This document shows positions 35,677 to 45,294 of a DNA stretch of 64,000 nucleotides, in pieces. The position numbers were made by a program, and so were the translations under genes. Each line of letters opens with the position of its first letter. Positions within the stretch are counted from its first letter, which is position 1. The DNA lies in assembly GCF_022012445.1 (NCBI RefSeq), contig NZ_JAKLTS010000011.1:62001-126000 (forward strand), read 5' to 3'. Source of the stretch: Massilia sp. TS11. Lineage in GTDB: Bacteria > Pseudomonadota > Gammaproteobacteria > Burkholderiales > Burkholderiaceae_D. Under the pieces are notes generated by a model, which was given only the letters and a program-made list of their open reading frames with translations, was not told the origin of the DNA and made no database searches.

Positions 35677-36513
35677 TTACTGCGGCGTGAGCCACAGCTC
35701 CTTGCGTGCCAGGGGCGTGGCCGCCGGCAGCAGCGGGTTTTTCAGATGCAGGATGCGCCGCTCGCTCAGACGCGCGCGGCGCAGATCGGCGCCGAAGGTC
35801 TGCTGGAACAGGCGTTCGAAGCTGCCATCGGCGATGGCTTTTTCAAGGCCGCGGCGCACCGCCTCGGCCAGGCTGAGATTGTCCTTGCGGACGAAGAAGT
35901 AGAGCGCCGCCGGATAGTGCAGCACCAGATACGGATCGACCGCCAGCGCCGGGTGCAATTGCTGGGCGTCGTTCACTTCCAGCAGCGACAGCGGGTAGTA
36001 GTCGAAGCGGCCGGCGTCGAGCATCTGCACCAGATTCGCTCCGAATGGCGCGGTCAGCACCGGCAGGCCGTTGGCACGCAGGATATCGGCGTCGGGCCAG
36101 CCGGCGCCCTGTCCGGCGCGCAGACGCGCCAGATCCGGCAGCGCGCGCACGGCGCGCATCTGCTGCGCATCGCGGGTCAGCGCGATGCGCCAGCCAAGCA
36201 GGCCCTTGTCGATCGGGATGCGCACCGGGAGCAGGGCCAGCTCCCGTTCATGCGTCGTCATCGAGGACAGGATGTCGATCTGTCCGCCCGCCTTGGCCAC
36301 TTCCGTCAGTTCCCGTTCCTGCACCATGCGCAGATGGACCGCCTGCAGCGTGTAGTGTTGGCCGCTGCGTTCGAGCGCGAGACGCAGCACGGCGATCGGA
36401 TAGGCATCCGAGGGCGAATCCGGCGGCGGCGCCAGATAGCGTACGGGCGTGGCGGCAGCCGCCGTGGCGAGGACGCCGGCGAGCAGCAGGGGCAGGAGGC
36501 GGGCAGGGCGCAT
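35677..36513 (-). CDS. Periplasmic solute-binding-like protein
   Basis: The 278-residue protein has a signal peptide (MRPARLLPLLLAGVLATAAAA) and the fold pattern of family 3 binding proteins, but lacks a clear amino-acid pocket signature. It is the last gene of a three-gene unit with a GGDEF/EAL protein and a second binding protein. No transporter genes are nearby, so it may sense a ligand for the signalling protein. Ligand unknown. Confidence 0.7.
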   Translation of the reverse strand: MRPARLLPLLLAGVLATAAAATPVRYLAPPPDSPSDAYPIAVLRLALERSGQHYTLQAVHLRMVQERELTEVAKAGGQIDILSSMTTHERELALLPVRIPIDKGLLGWRIALTRDAQQMRAVRALPDLARLRAGQGAGWPDADILRANGLPVLTAPFGANLVQMLDAGRFDYYPLSLLEVNDAQQLHPALAVDPYLVLHYPAALYFFVRKDNLSLAEAVRRGLEKAIADGSFERLFQQTFGADLRRARLSERRILHLKNPLLPAATPLARKELWLTPQ

Positions 36514-36530
36514 GCACTTATTCTAAGCGC

Positions 36531-39500
36531 TCAGGCGCGCTGAGAGCTTTCTTCTTCGGCCACGCTGCTGGCGCTGCGCGTCGGCAGGCGCGTCACCACG
36601 GCCGGGGCGCTGCGGCGCCGGTCCAGCAGCTGGCAGGCCAGTTCGTGGATGGTGTCGCGCACGCTGTACAGCTGCTCCAGGCCGGCCAGCGCGTCCATCG
36701 TGCGGCCCTGCGCGTGCAGGTCGCTCAATTCGGTGGCCAGGGCCAGCAGGTCGGCATGGCTTTGCATGAAGTGACGCACGCTGGCCGCATCGCGCTGGCG
36801 CAGGCCGCGCGCGGCCAGCCACTCGCTGACGCGCGCATGCCAGTGGGCGGGCTCGGGCGGCGCCGCGCCGGCGCCGTGCAGGTGTTGCTCCAGGGCCTTG
36901 ACCCAGGCGCGGTGTTCGACCGCGGCGAACAGCAGCGGCAGGTCGTCGCGCTGGGCGCGCGGGATGGTCTGCCACATCGGGGCCGGCCGCCAGCGCGCCG
37001 CCCAGGCCACCAGGGCCGGCCCGGGCATCGGACGGGCGATGCCATAGCCCTGGGCCAGTTCGCAGCCCAGGCGCAGCAGCATGGCGCTGTGTTCGGCCGT
37101 CTCCACCCCTTCGGCGATGACTTCGCGGTGGAAGGCGTGGGCCAGACCGAGTACGCCTTCCAGAATCGCCAGGTCGTCCGGGTCGTCGAGCATGTCGCGC
37201 ACGAAGCTCTGGTCGACCTTGAGCGTGGCCACCGGCAGGCGCTTCAGATAGGTCAGCGAGGAGTAGCCGGTGCCGAAGTCGTCGAGCGCGAACCGCACGC
37301 CAAGCTGGCGGCAGTCCTGGATCACCTGGGACATGCCCTGCAGGTCTTCGAGCGCGCTGGTCTCAAGGATTTCGAGTTCGATGTCGGCCGCGCGCGCGTC
37401 GGGCACGCTGGCCAGCAGCGCGCGCAGGCGCGTCACGAAGTCCGGCTGCTGCAACTGGCGCGCGCCGACGTTCACGCTGAGCGGAATATGCAGGCCGGCG
37501 GCGCGCCATTGCACGGCCTGGATCAGGGCCTGGCGGATCACCCACTCGCCGATGTCGATCGCCAGCGCGTGGTTCTCCACCACGCCGAGGAAGGCGCCCG
37601 GCATCAGCAGGCCCTGTTCCGGGTGCTGCCAGCGCAGCAGGGCCTCGGCGCCGATCACCTGGCCGCTGCGCAGATTGACCTTGGGCTGGTAGTGCAGCAC
37701 CAGTTCACCGTTGCGCAGCGCCGCGCCGATGGCGGCCAGGCTGGCGTGCTGGCTGCGCACGTCGCGGTCGTGGGCGGCGTCGAACACGTGCACCTGGTTT
37801 TTTCCGGCCAGCTTGGCCTGGTACATGGCCTGGTCGGCCTGGCGCATCAGGGTATCGGCGTCCACGTCTTCGCCCTGCGGATAGAAGCTGACACCGAGGC
37901 TGCCCGTCACCTTCAGCAGATGGCCGTGGTGGCTGAACGGCTGCGACACGGCCGTCAGCAGCTGCTGCAGGCGCGGCAGGCTGCTGGCGCTGTCCTGCAG
38001 GTCGAACAGCACGGCCACGAATTCGTCGCCGCCCAGGCGGGCCAGGGTGTCGCCGGCGCGCAGGGTCTGGCGCATGCGGGTGGCCAGTTCCACCAGCAGG
38101 GCGTCGCCGGCGTCGTGGCCATAGCTGTCGTTGACCTGTTTGAAGCCATCGAGGTCGATGAAGGCCACGGCCAGGGGATGCCCGCTGCGCTGCGCATGCA
38201 GCATGCCCTGGCGCAGGCGGTCGCCCAGCAGCACGCGGTTGGGCAGGCTGGTCAAGGCGTCGTAGTGGGCGATCTGTTCGAGCTCCTGCTCGTGCGCCTT
38301 GGTGTGCGAGATATCCGAGAACAGGGCGACGTAGTGGCCGGCCATGCCCTGGTCGGGCGCCACCGCGCCGATGGTCAGCATCTCGGGATAGGTTTCTCCG
38401 TCCTTGCGGCGGTTCCAGATTTCGCCATGCCAGAAGCCGTGATCGAGCAGATGCTCCCACATGCGCCGGTAGAAGGCCTTGTCGTGGCGGCCGGAGCTGA
38501 GCATGCTGGGATTGCGCCCGATCGCCTCGGCGGCGCTGTAGCCGGTGATGCGCGTGAAGGCGTCGTTGACGTCGATGATGGTGCCGTTGGCGTCAGTGAT
38601 CAGGATCGCTTCGCGCGCATGCGTGAACACGCTGGCGTGGATGGCCTGCTGGCGCTCGGCCTCGAAGCGGGCGCGCGCAGCTTCGCACTGGCGGCGGTGG
38701 TAGGCGATCGCCAGCAGCACCAGCAGGCCGAGGGTGGGGGCCAGCACCAGCAGCAGGGTATTGGTCTCCTTGCGCCAGTTGCGCAGGGCCGGCGCGCGCT
38801 CCAGGTGGGTCACCAGCAGCACCGGGTAGCGCGGCGAGCTGCGGAAGGCCGTCAGCGCCGGTGCGGCCGGATCGTGCCCGCCTTCGAGCTTGCCGCTGTT
38901 CTGCTGGTGCAGATGCATAGCGGCCAACTGGTTGGTGAAGCGCTGGCCCAGCGCCAGATTGCCGCTGCTGGCAAGCAGGATGCCGTCGTAGCGCAGGATG
39001 TCGACGCTGCCGGTATGGGTGTCGAGCTGCTGCAGCACATGGTTGCTCAGGTAGTCGGTGTTAAAGGCCAGCAGCAGGCGCGTGCTCTGGCCGCCGCTGT
39101 TCACGGTGCGCAGCAGCGGCAGAAAATTCAGGCCGTCCGGCGCCAGCGGGCGGGCCGGATCGACCGGCGTGCCGTCGGCGAAATCGCGTCCCTGCCAGGG
39201 CACGCCGACGCGCAGCACGGCGCGGCCCGGATCGGCCTGCGGCAGGAAGGCGTCGAGCGCGGGACGCTGGCCGAGGTTGTAGGGATTGGAGCTGGCCACG
39301 ATGCGGCCGCTGGCGTCCAGCACCGATAGCGAGCGCAGATAGGGCGCGGCGCGCACCGCTTCGGCCAGGCTTTGGCTCAGGCGCGTGCTGTCGCTGTCCA
39401 GGTCCGGCGTGGCGATGCCGATCGCCGTCAGTTCGGCCACGCCCAGGCTCTGGGTCAGGAAGTCCTCGAAGGCGCGCGCGTGCATGGCGGCGATTTCGAG

Positions 39501-39623
39501 ACCGTTCGCGATGGCTTCTTCGCGCAGGCGCCAGATGGTGTAGCTGGCGAAGGCGGCGGTCGCGCCAACGAGCAGCAGCAGCGCGAGAATCAACTGGTGC
39601 CGGAGCTGTCGGATGCGCTTCAT
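36531..39623 (-). CDS. Membrane sensor with Cache-like, PAS, GGDEF and EAL domains
   Basis: The 1030-residue protein has TM1 (about 10-30), a periplasmic Cache-like sensor, TM2 near 290, then PAS/PAC (IDVNDAFTRITGYSAAEAIGRNPSML), GGDEF with intact LGGDEF near 530, and EAL with AEALLRW near 660, plus DDFGTGYSSLTYLKRLP. Both c-di-GMP synthesis and hydrolysis motifs are intact. A C-terminal extension of about 150 residues is unassigned. The upstream SBP stops two bases before this ATG. Confidence 0.88.
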   Translation of the reverse strand: MKRIRQLRHQLILALLLLVGATAAFASYTIWRLREEAIANGLEIAAMHARAFEDFLTQSLGVAELTAIGIATPDLDSDSTRLSQSLAEAVRAAPYLRSLSVLDASGRIVASSNPYNLGQRPALDAFLPQADPGRAVLRVGVPWQGRDFADGTPVDPARPLAPDGLNFLPLLRTVNSGGQSTRLLLAFNTDYLSNHVLQQLDTHTGSVDILRYDGILLASSGNLALGQRFTNQLAAMHLHQQNSGKLEGGHDPAAPALTAFRSSPRYPVLLVTHLERAPALRNWRKETNTLLLVLAPTLGLLVLLAIAYHRRQCEAARARFEAERQQAIHASVFTHAREAILITDANGTIIDVNDAFTRITGYSAAEAIGRNPSMLSSGRHDKAFYRRMWEHLLDHGFWHGEIWNRRKDGETYPEMLTIGAVAPDQGMAGHYVALFSDISHTKAHEQELEQIAHYDALTSLPNRVLLGDRLRQGMLHAQRSGHPLAVAFIDLDGFKQVNDSYGHDAGDALLVELATRMRQTLRAGDTLARLGGDEFVAVLFDLQDSASSLPRLQQLLTAVSQPFSHHGHLLKVTGSLGVSFYPQGEDVDADTLMRQADQAMYQAKLAGKNQVHVFDAAHDRDVRSQHASLAAIGAALRNGELVLHYQPKVNLRSGQVIGAEALLRWQHPEQGLLMPGAFLGVVENHALAIDIGEWVIRQALIQAVQWRAAGLHIPLSVNVGARQLQQPDFVTRLRALLASVPDARAADIELEILETSALEDLQGMSQVIQDCRQLGVRFALDDFGTGYSSLTYLKRLPVATLKVDQSFVRDMLDDPDDLAILEGVLGLAHAFHREVIAEGVETAEHSAMLLRLGCELAQGYGIARPMPGPALVAWAARWRPAPMWQTIPRAQRDDLPLLFAAVEHRAWVKALEQHLHGAGAAPPEPAHWHARVSEWLAARGLRQRDAASVRHFMQSHADLLALATELSDLHAQGRTMDALAGLEQLYSVRDTIHELACQLLDRRRSAPAVVTRLPTRSASSVAEEESSQRA

Positions 39624-39625
39624 GC

Positions 39626-40411
39626 TCAGGGGGCCAGGATCGGCGTCAGACCGTAATGCGCGGCCGCGCCGGCCAGCCGTCCGTCGCGCTTGATGTCGCG
39701 GACGAACTGCTCGAGCCGCGCGTGCCAGGCCGCGTCGCCCGGCTTGATCGCATACGCGTAGGGCGTGATGTGGTAGGGCTTGGGCGGCGCGATCAGACGC
39801 GCCCATTCGGCATTGGCGATGAAGCGCTGGCCGTAGGGGTAGTCGGTCATGAAGACGTCGGCGCGGCCGGACTGCACTTCCTGCTCGCGCGCGAACGGCG
39901 TGTCCAGCACCAGCAGGGAGGCGTGGTGCAGCTTGTCGCGCATGACCGATTCGTGCAGCGTGCCTTTGGCCACGGCCACCACGGTGCCGGCGGTGTCGAT
40001 CTCGTCCCAGCTGTGCAGGCGGCGGTTGGCGCGCGTGGCGATCGCGTAGATGTCGCTGGCCAGGTGCGGGCTGGTGAAGCGCAGATGGGCCGCGCGCGCG
40101 GGCGTGATCCCGATGGCGAACATGGCGATGTCGCAGCGGTCCTTGCTGACGTCCTCGATCAGGCTGGCGAAGGAGCTGTCGACGAACGCCACGCGCACGC
40201 CGAGTTCCTGGCCGAGCGCGCGCGCCATCTCGATGTCGACGCCGCCCAGCTCCTGGGTCTTGGGATCGCGGTAGGTGATGCTGTAGTAGTCGGGCCAGAT
40301 GCAGACGCGCACCGTCCCCGCCGCCTTGATGCGGTTGAGCCGGGTGGCCGCCTGGGCCGGCACGATGCTCAGCAGCAGGCAAGCCCAGATCGCGAGGGAC
40401 AGGGAGCGCAT
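39626..40411 (-). CDS. Family 3 periplasmic amino-acid-binding protein
   Basis: The 261-residue protein has a signal peptide ending AQA and the SBP_bac_3 pattern: IKAAGTVRVCIWPDYYSITYRDPKTQELGGVDIEMARALGQELGV, DIAMFAIGITPAR and a DVFMTDYPYG hinge. With no permease or ATPase genes adjacent, it probably feeds ligand information to the co-transcribed GGDEF/EAL sensor; this is inference. Confidence 0.82.
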   Translation of the reverse strand: MRSLSLAIWACLLLSIVPAQAATRLNRIKAAGTVRVCIWPDYYSITYRDPKTQELGGVDIEMARALGQELGVRVAFVDSSFASLIEDVSKDRCDIAMFAIGITPARAAHLRFTSPHLASDIYAIATRANRRLHSWDEIDTAGTVVAVAKGTLHESVMRDKLHHASLLVLDTPFAREQEVQSGRADVFMTDYPYGQRFIANAEWARLIAPPKPYHITPYAYAIKPGDAAWHARLEQFVRDIKRDGRLAGAAAHYGLTPILAP

Positions 40412-40507
40412 GAAATTTGGGAAGGGGAAACGCCCCGAGAGTATGTCATACGGGGCTGGCCGCTTCGGCGCCGATGTTCTCTCAATTCAGAATAATTTGA
40501 TTGAGAT

Positions 40508-40541
40508 CAAAAAAAAGGCCGCGCCAGAGCGACGCGGCCTG
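40508..40541 (-). terminator. Rho-independent terminator of the porin gene
   Basis: AGGCCGCG and CGCGGCCT form a strong stem around an eight- to nine-base loop. On the minus strand the stem is followed by a run of T (the A-run at 40509-40515 on the plus strand). It lies 20 bases past the porin stop. Confidence 0.85.
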
Positions 40542-40560
40542 ATGTAGCGCAGAATGCCGA

Positions 40561-41586
40561 TCAGAAGCTGTGATTGATACCAGCGCCGTGGAAGCGCACG
40601 CCCGTGGTCGTGGTCTTGTTCGAGGCCTCGACATAGGTGTAAGTACGCTTGGACAGGCTGTACTGGTAGCCGATCGAGGACTGCTTGGTCTTGGCCACGC
40701 CTTCCGGATTTTTCTGGCCGTAGCCGGCCAGCAGCTTGCCATTGCCCAGCACGTAGTTGGCGCCGATCACCCAGGCCTTGGTCACACTGTTGACCGGCTT
40801 GGTGGCGTCCTGATCCTGCTTGGCGTAGGCGGCCGTCAGTTTCAGCTCGGTCGTGGCTTGGGTCGAAATGTTGAAGGAGATCAACTTCGTTTCGATCGCG
40901 TTACGGTCGTAGCCAAGCATCACAGCCAGACTGCTATTCTTGTAGCTGGCGGCGAGCGAGAAGGGGTTGGTCGAGCCATTGGCGCCGGCGGCAAATTGCG
41001 GAGCAGCAGCGGTGCCGCGGCCGATGATGGCGGCGCCGCCATTGCTTTCCTTGGTGCCGATCGAGGTCGCGACCGCGAAGCCGTTGACGCTGGGCGAGTT
41101 GTACCAGAAGCCGTTAGCGGTGCGGTCGGTGCCCGAGCCAGCCGGATCGAGCGGGGCGGCGTTGTAGCCGGCCACCAGCAGGTCGCCCTTGAAGCCGGCC
41201 GTGCTGGGCACGCCGTTCCAGGGGTCGAAGGCGTCCTTGGCTTCCATGTAGGCGGTCAGCGCGCGGCCGATGCGCACGGTACCGAAGTCGCCTTGCAGGC
41301 CGACGCGGCTCTGGCCCTGGAACAGCGGGCGGTTGCCGTTTTCGGCGGTGCCGGTGTCGGGTTCAAAGCGCATTTCCAGCTGGAACAGCGCTTTCAGGTT
41401 GTCGCCGAGGTCTTCGGTGCCGCGGAAGCCGAGGCGGTTGGCGTCGCGCTTGGCGACGGCCAGGGTTTTATCGGTCGATTTGGCGAAGCCGGCGTCGATG
41501 GTGCCGTAAATGACGACATTCGATTCGGCCTGGGCGGCGCCGGCGGCGGCCAGCAAAAGGGTAGTCAGCAGTGCTTTTTTCATCAT
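40561..41586 (-). CDS. Gram-negative general porin (Burkholderiales type)
   Basis: The 341-residue protein has a signal peptide (MMKKALLTTLLLAAAGAAQAES) and the porin_4 start SNVVIYGTIDAGF, RLGFRGTEDLGDNLKALFQLE, with a beta-strand pattern and terminal phenylalanine (INHSF) required for BAM insertion. It forms a trimeric outer-membrane channel. It is divergent from the TonB receptor gene. Confidence 0.93.
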   Translation of the reverse strand: MMKKALLTTLLLAAAGAAQAESNVVIYGTIDAGFAKSTDKTLAVAKRDANRLGFRGTEDLGDNLKALFQLEMRFEPDTGTAENGNRPLFQGQSRVGLQGDFGTVRIGRALTAYMEAKDAFDPWNGVPSTAGFKGDLLVAGYNAAPLDPAGSGTDRTANGFWYNSPSVNGFAVATSIGTKESNGGAAIIGRGTAAAPQFAAGANGSTNPFSLAASYKNSSLAVMLGYDRNAIETKLISFNISTQATTELKLTAAYAKQDQDATKPVNSVTKAWVIGANYVLGNGKLLAGYGQKNPEGVAKTKQSSIGYQYSLSKRTYTYVEASNKTTTTGVRFHGAGINHSF

Positions 41587-41750
41587 GGTCTTCTCTAAAG
41601 GATCAGGAAACAGCCTGATCAGCTTATTAGTCTATTGGTAAATTGACTATTAGAGGAACTACTTAATTCGCATACGCTTATGCTGCACGTGCAATAAAGC
41701 CAAGAAATGGTCTATTCTGTCCCCTTTTTATTCCAAACCGTCCAAAAATA

Positions 41751-44090
41751 ATGAAAATCCGCCCCCATGCCGCCATTCCGTTTTCCCTGGCCGTGCTGAC
41801 CAGCGCAATTGCACAAATTGCCTGGGCCCAGGAGGCCGAGCAGGATCAGATCGCCGTTGTGAAGGTGAGTGCGCAAAAGCGCATGGAGGACCCGAACAAG
41901 GTGGCCATGAGTATCACCGCGCTGCGCGGCAGCGAATTGCAGGCCGAGCATGTGAAGGACATTACCGATTTGACGCGCACGGTGCCGAATATCTCGTTCA
42001 CGGCCGCCACCGGCAATGGCGGGGCGGGGCCGGGCACGAATAACATCGAAATTCGCGGGATCAGCAGCGCGGCCGGGGCGGCCACGGTCGGCATTTATCT
42101 CGGCGATATTTCGATGACCGTCGGGAATGTCTACACGATGGGCGCGATTGAGCCGAAATTCTTCGATATCGACCGGGTGGAAGTGCTGCGCGGGCCCCAG
42201 GCCACCCTGTATGGCGCCAGTTCGATGGGCGGCACGATCAAATTCGTGCCGATTGAGCCCGATCTGAAAGACCATGAATTGAGCACCTATGTGGAAGCGG
42301 CCGGCATGAAACGCGGCAGCGTCAGCTATAGCGCGAATGCGGTGGCGAATATCCCGCTGGTGGCCAATACCCTGGCCCTGCGCATTGGTGTGCAGAGCCA
42401 GCGCGCCGGTGGTTTTATCGACCAGGTCGATGGCGATGGCAAAGTCATCGCACGCAATATCAATAAGGTCGATGATCAGGAAACCCGCGTCGCCCTGAAA
42501 TGGAAACCGAATGCGGACCTGAGTATTACGCCCTCGCTGTACTATCAGGTGGTGAAGGCGAAGGACATCGCCGCATTCGATCCCGCCCTGCCGCGCTATC
42601 AGGTGCAAAAGCAGGTGCGTGAACCGTCCGACGACAAGCTGCTGGCGCCGAATGTGGCGATTAACTGGGAAATGGGCGCGGCCGATCTGACCTCGAGCAC
42701 CAGCTATTTCCAGCGCAAATTCGACCGCACCCAGAATGGCTCGGCCTACAACAGCTATTCGCTGTCGACCTTTCTGACTTCGACCGACGATGGCGGTCTG
42801 GCCCCGCCGGCCCTGATCGACGCGGTGGCAGGTTTGCCCTCGGCCGTGTATCTGAACAATCAGGTGCGTCAGGTGTCGCAGGAATTCCGCCTGGCGTCCA
42901 AGCCGTATGCAGCCGAGCGCGGGCCGTGGACCTGGCTGGCCGGGACTTATTTCTCGAACCAGCACACGAATATCACCGAGAATGATCCGATTTTCGGCGT
43001 GAATGCGACCTTCAAGCGCTTTGGTTTCGATCCGGCCGATCCGGCCATTCTGCCCGGCGCTTTCCCGAATGACTTCCCCGGTGATAACTCGTTTGCCGGT
43101 GCTTTCCATTACCGCGAGCGCCAGCGTTCCTTGTTCGGCGAAGTGAATTACTATTTCACGCCGACCGTGCACGCGACGATCGGCGCGCGCTACCTGACGG
43201 CCGAAACCACGCTCAGCCAGCGCAATGGCCTGTATCTGGCCGGGGCCGGCAACAACACGAGCGCCGAGCAATCGTCCAAGGCCTTCACGCCGAAATACGC
43301 GCTGACCTGGGAAGTCAGTCCGACCAATACGATTTATACGAGTGCGGCCAAAGGCTTCCGCCTGGGCGGCTCGAATATCTACGTGCCGCCGACCACCTGC
43401 GCGGCCGATCTGGCCGAAAACGGCATCGACAAAGCGCCGGCCACCTATGCCTCGGATAGTTTGTGGAGCTATGAAGTCGGCAGCAAATCGCGTTTCCTCG
43501 GCAATCGCCTGTCGATCAATGCGAATGCCTTCTATGTGAATTGGAAGAATATCCAGCAGGGCGTGTATCTGCCGACCTGCGCCTACAGCTACAACGCGAA
43601 TGCGGGCGATGCCACCAGCCGCGGCGTGGAACTGGAAATTCAGGCGCGCCCGCTGCCGGGCCTGAGCCTGAGCGCCGCCGGCGGCTATGTGAAAGCCGAA
43701 CTGTCGAACGACAAAGGCCTGAAGAACGGGATTGTCGGCGCCGTCGCCGGTGCGCAGATTCAAGGGGTGCCGCGTTATAACGCGACCTTCAATGCGCGTT
43801 ATAACTTCGTGGTCGGCGGCGATAAGCAGGCCTATGTGATGGCCGGAATGCAGTGGGTCGGCAGCAGCAAAGGCTCGCTCAATCCCGAGCAGCTCGATTA
43901 CGCGCGCCCCAGCTATCACACGGCCGATATCAGCGCCGGCCTGAGCTTTGAGCGCTACACGCTGACGGCCTATGTGAAGAACGCCTTCGACAATGACACC
44001 ATCATCCAGCGTCCGCAGGTGGCCTCGATCGTGCAGGCTTACCGGCTGGCGCCGCGCAGTATCGGCATGAGCCTGGCGGCCAGCTTCTAA
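41751..44090 (+). CDS. TonB-dependent receptor
   Basis: The 779-residue outer-membrane receptor has a signal peptide ending AWA, a plug domain (VVKVSAQKR, ITALRGSEL, NNIEIRGISSAAGAATVGIYLGD, FDIDRVEVLRGPQATLYGASSMGGTIKFV) and a 22-strand barrel ending AASF. The type resembles IroN/sterol-like receptors of unknown ligand. No siderophore genes are adjacent. The ATG lacks a good Shine-Dalgarno sequence. Confidence 0.9.
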   Translation: MKIRPHAAIPFSLAVLTSAIAQIAWAQEAEQDQIAVVKVSAQKRMEDPNKVAMSITALRGSELQAEHVKDITDLTRTVPNISFTAATGNGGAGPGTNNIEIRGISSAAGAATVGIYLGDISMTVGNVYTMGAIEPKFFDIDRVEVLRGPQATLYGASSMGGTIKFVPIEPDLKDHELSTYVEAAGMKRGSVSYSANAVANIPLVANTLALRIGVQSQRAGGFIDQVDGDGKVIARNINKVDDQETRVALKWKPNADLSITPSLYYQVVKAKDIAAFDPALPRYQVQKQVREPSDDKLLAPNVAINWEMGAADLTSSTSYFQRKFDRTQNGSAYNSYSLSTFLTSTDDGGLAPPALIDAVAGLPSAVYLNNQVRQVSQEFRLASKPYAAERGPWTWLAGTYFSNQHTNITENDPIFGVNATFKRFGFDPADPAILPGAFPNDFPGDNSFAGAFHYRERQRSLFGEVNYYFTPTVHATIGARYLTAETTLSQRNGLYLAGAGNNTSAEQSSKAFTPKYALTWEVSPTNTIYTSAAKGFRLGGSNIYVPPTTCAADLAENGIDKAPATYASDSLWSYEVGSKSRFLGNRLSINANAFYVNWKNIQQGVYLPTCAYSYNANAGDATSRGVELEIQARPLPGLSLSAAGGYVKAELSNDKGLKNGIVGAVAGAQIQGVPRYNATFNARYNFVVGGDKQAYVMAGMQWVGSSKGSLNPEQLDYARPSYHTADISAGLSFERYTLTAYVKNAFDNDTIIQRPQVASIVQAYRLAPRSIGMSLAASF

Positions 44091-44284
44091 GACTGCTTGT
44101 CGTCGTCGGCGGGGCTGGCGGGTTCGGTATTCCAGTCCTGCCAGTCGGCGCCGAATAATTCGCTCGGATGCTGGGTGCGGTCGGAGCCATTGCCGCAGGC
44201 CATGTCCGTCGCCGGACAGTATTTGTCGCAGCCCCAGCAGATGCGCTCGGGATTCTTCGGGACAATCGGGAACTTCTTGGCCAT
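44087..44284 (-). CDS. DUF3079-domain protein
   Basis: The 65-residue protein matches DUF3079: KKFPIVPKNPERICWGCDKYC followed by ACGNGSDRTQHPSELFG. The three or four cysteines suggest a metal site. Function is unknown. The ATG at 44284 fits the family start (MAKKFP); a GTG at 44293 would add three residues. It overlaps the receptor 3' end by four bases. Confidence 0.85.
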   Translation of the reverse strand: MAKKFPIVPKNPERICWGCDKYCPATDMACGNGSDRTQHPSELFGADWQDWNTEPASPADDDKQS

Positions 44285-44362
44285 GATGGCCACATCTTAC
44301 GCCCGCCGATGCGCCCGCAACATAGGCACTTCGGCCGAGGCTGGGCCGGCAGAAGCATAATC

Positions 44363-44468
44363 GAAAAATGGGGTCAGACCCCATTTATCTGGGCAGCAAG
44401 CCCATCATCCTCATGGAAAAATGGGGTCAGACCCCATTTATCTGGGCAGCAAGCCCATCATCCTCATG
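44363..44468. repeat. Two tandem 53-bp units containing the GGGGTCAGACCCC palindrome
   Basis: Two directly adjacent 53-base copies (44363-44415 and 44416-44468), essentially identical, each hold the same palindrome core as the cluster at 6776 plus a GGGCAGCAAGCCC hairpin. This looks like a recent tandem duplication of a dispersed intergenic repeat. Confidence 0.88.
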
Positions 44469-44475
44469 AAGCAAC

Positions 44476-44504
44476 AAAAAGGGCCACGGGGTAGGCCGTG
44501 GCCC
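44476..44504 (-). terminator. Terminator of udk
   Basis: GGGCCACGG and CCGTGGCCC form a nine-pair stem with a six-base loop. On the minus strand it is followed by five T. It lies 29 bases beyond the udk stop. Confidence 0.85.
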
Positions 44505-44532
44505 TGGACGTTCGCCCGACGGCGGCTCAGCT

Positions 44533-45168
44533 TTACTTCAGATTGCGGATCAGGCTGGCGACCTTGGTGGTGATCACGTCGACCGCCGGGCCATTGGCGC
44601 CGTGCGGCAGTATCACGTCGGCATAGCGCTTGGTCGGCTCGATGAACTGTTTGTGCATGGGGCGCACGGTTTCCAGGTACTGCGCGATGACGCTGTCGAT
44701 GCTGCGCCCGCGCTCGCTGATGTCGCGTTTCAGACGGCGGATGAAGCGCACGTCGGGCGCCGTGTCGACGAAGATTTTCAGCGACATCATCTTGCGCAGG
44801 TCCGCATCGTAGAGGGCGAACAGGCCCTCGACCACGATGACCGGGGCCGGCTTGACGTGGATCGTCTTGTTCGAGCGGTTGTCGATGGTGAAGTCGTACT
44901 CCGGCATTTCGATCGCTTCGCCGCGGCGCAGGGCCTGCACCTGCTGCACCAGCAAGGGCCAGTCGAAGGCGTCCGGATGGTCGTAATTGGTTTTGCGGCG
45001 CACGTCGGGCGTCAGATGCGACTGGTCGCAGTAGTAGTCGTCCTGCATGACGACCGAGACCACGTCGGAGCCGAAGGAGGCGAGCACCTGCTGGGTCACC
45101 GTGGATTTGCCACTGCCGCTGCCGCCGGCAACGCCGATCACAAACGGTAAGGAAGATTGCTTGTTCAT
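44533..45168 (-). CDS. udk: Uridine kinase
   Basis: The 211-residue enzyme phosphorylates uridine and cytidine in pyrimidine salvage. It has the P-loop GVAGGSGSGKSTV near residue 13, DDYYCDQSHL, NYDHPDAFDW and FVDTAPDVRFIRRLKRDISERGR, all typical of Udk. It is a single gene followed by a clear terminator. Confidence 0.95.
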   Translation of the reverse strand: MNKQSSLPFVIGVAGGSGSGKSTVTQQVLASFGSDVVSVVMQDDYYCDQSHLTPDVRRKTNYDHPDAFDWPLLVQQVQALRRGEAIEMPEYDFTIDNRSNKTIHVKPAPVIVVEGLFALYDADLRKMMSLKIFVDTAPDVRFIRRLKRDISERGRSIDSVIAQYLETVRPMHKQFIEPTKRYADVILPHGANGPAVDVITTKVASLIRNLK

Positions 45169-45294
45169 ACGTGAATGCGACGAGACCGCACCGGCCCGCG
45201 CGGGCAGGCGCAGTCGGCGAGCGCTTGATAGGTTCAGGCGCTATTATGCCAGAGCGGGGAGCTTGAGGCTGAGATTGCCTGCCTCCCCACCCAT

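Noticed and set aside
36531..40382. A 1283-residue frame for the GGDEF/EAL protein
   Set aside because: Its first 250 codons are the shadow of the binding-protein gene 39626-40411. The true start is ATG 39623 with a TM helix.
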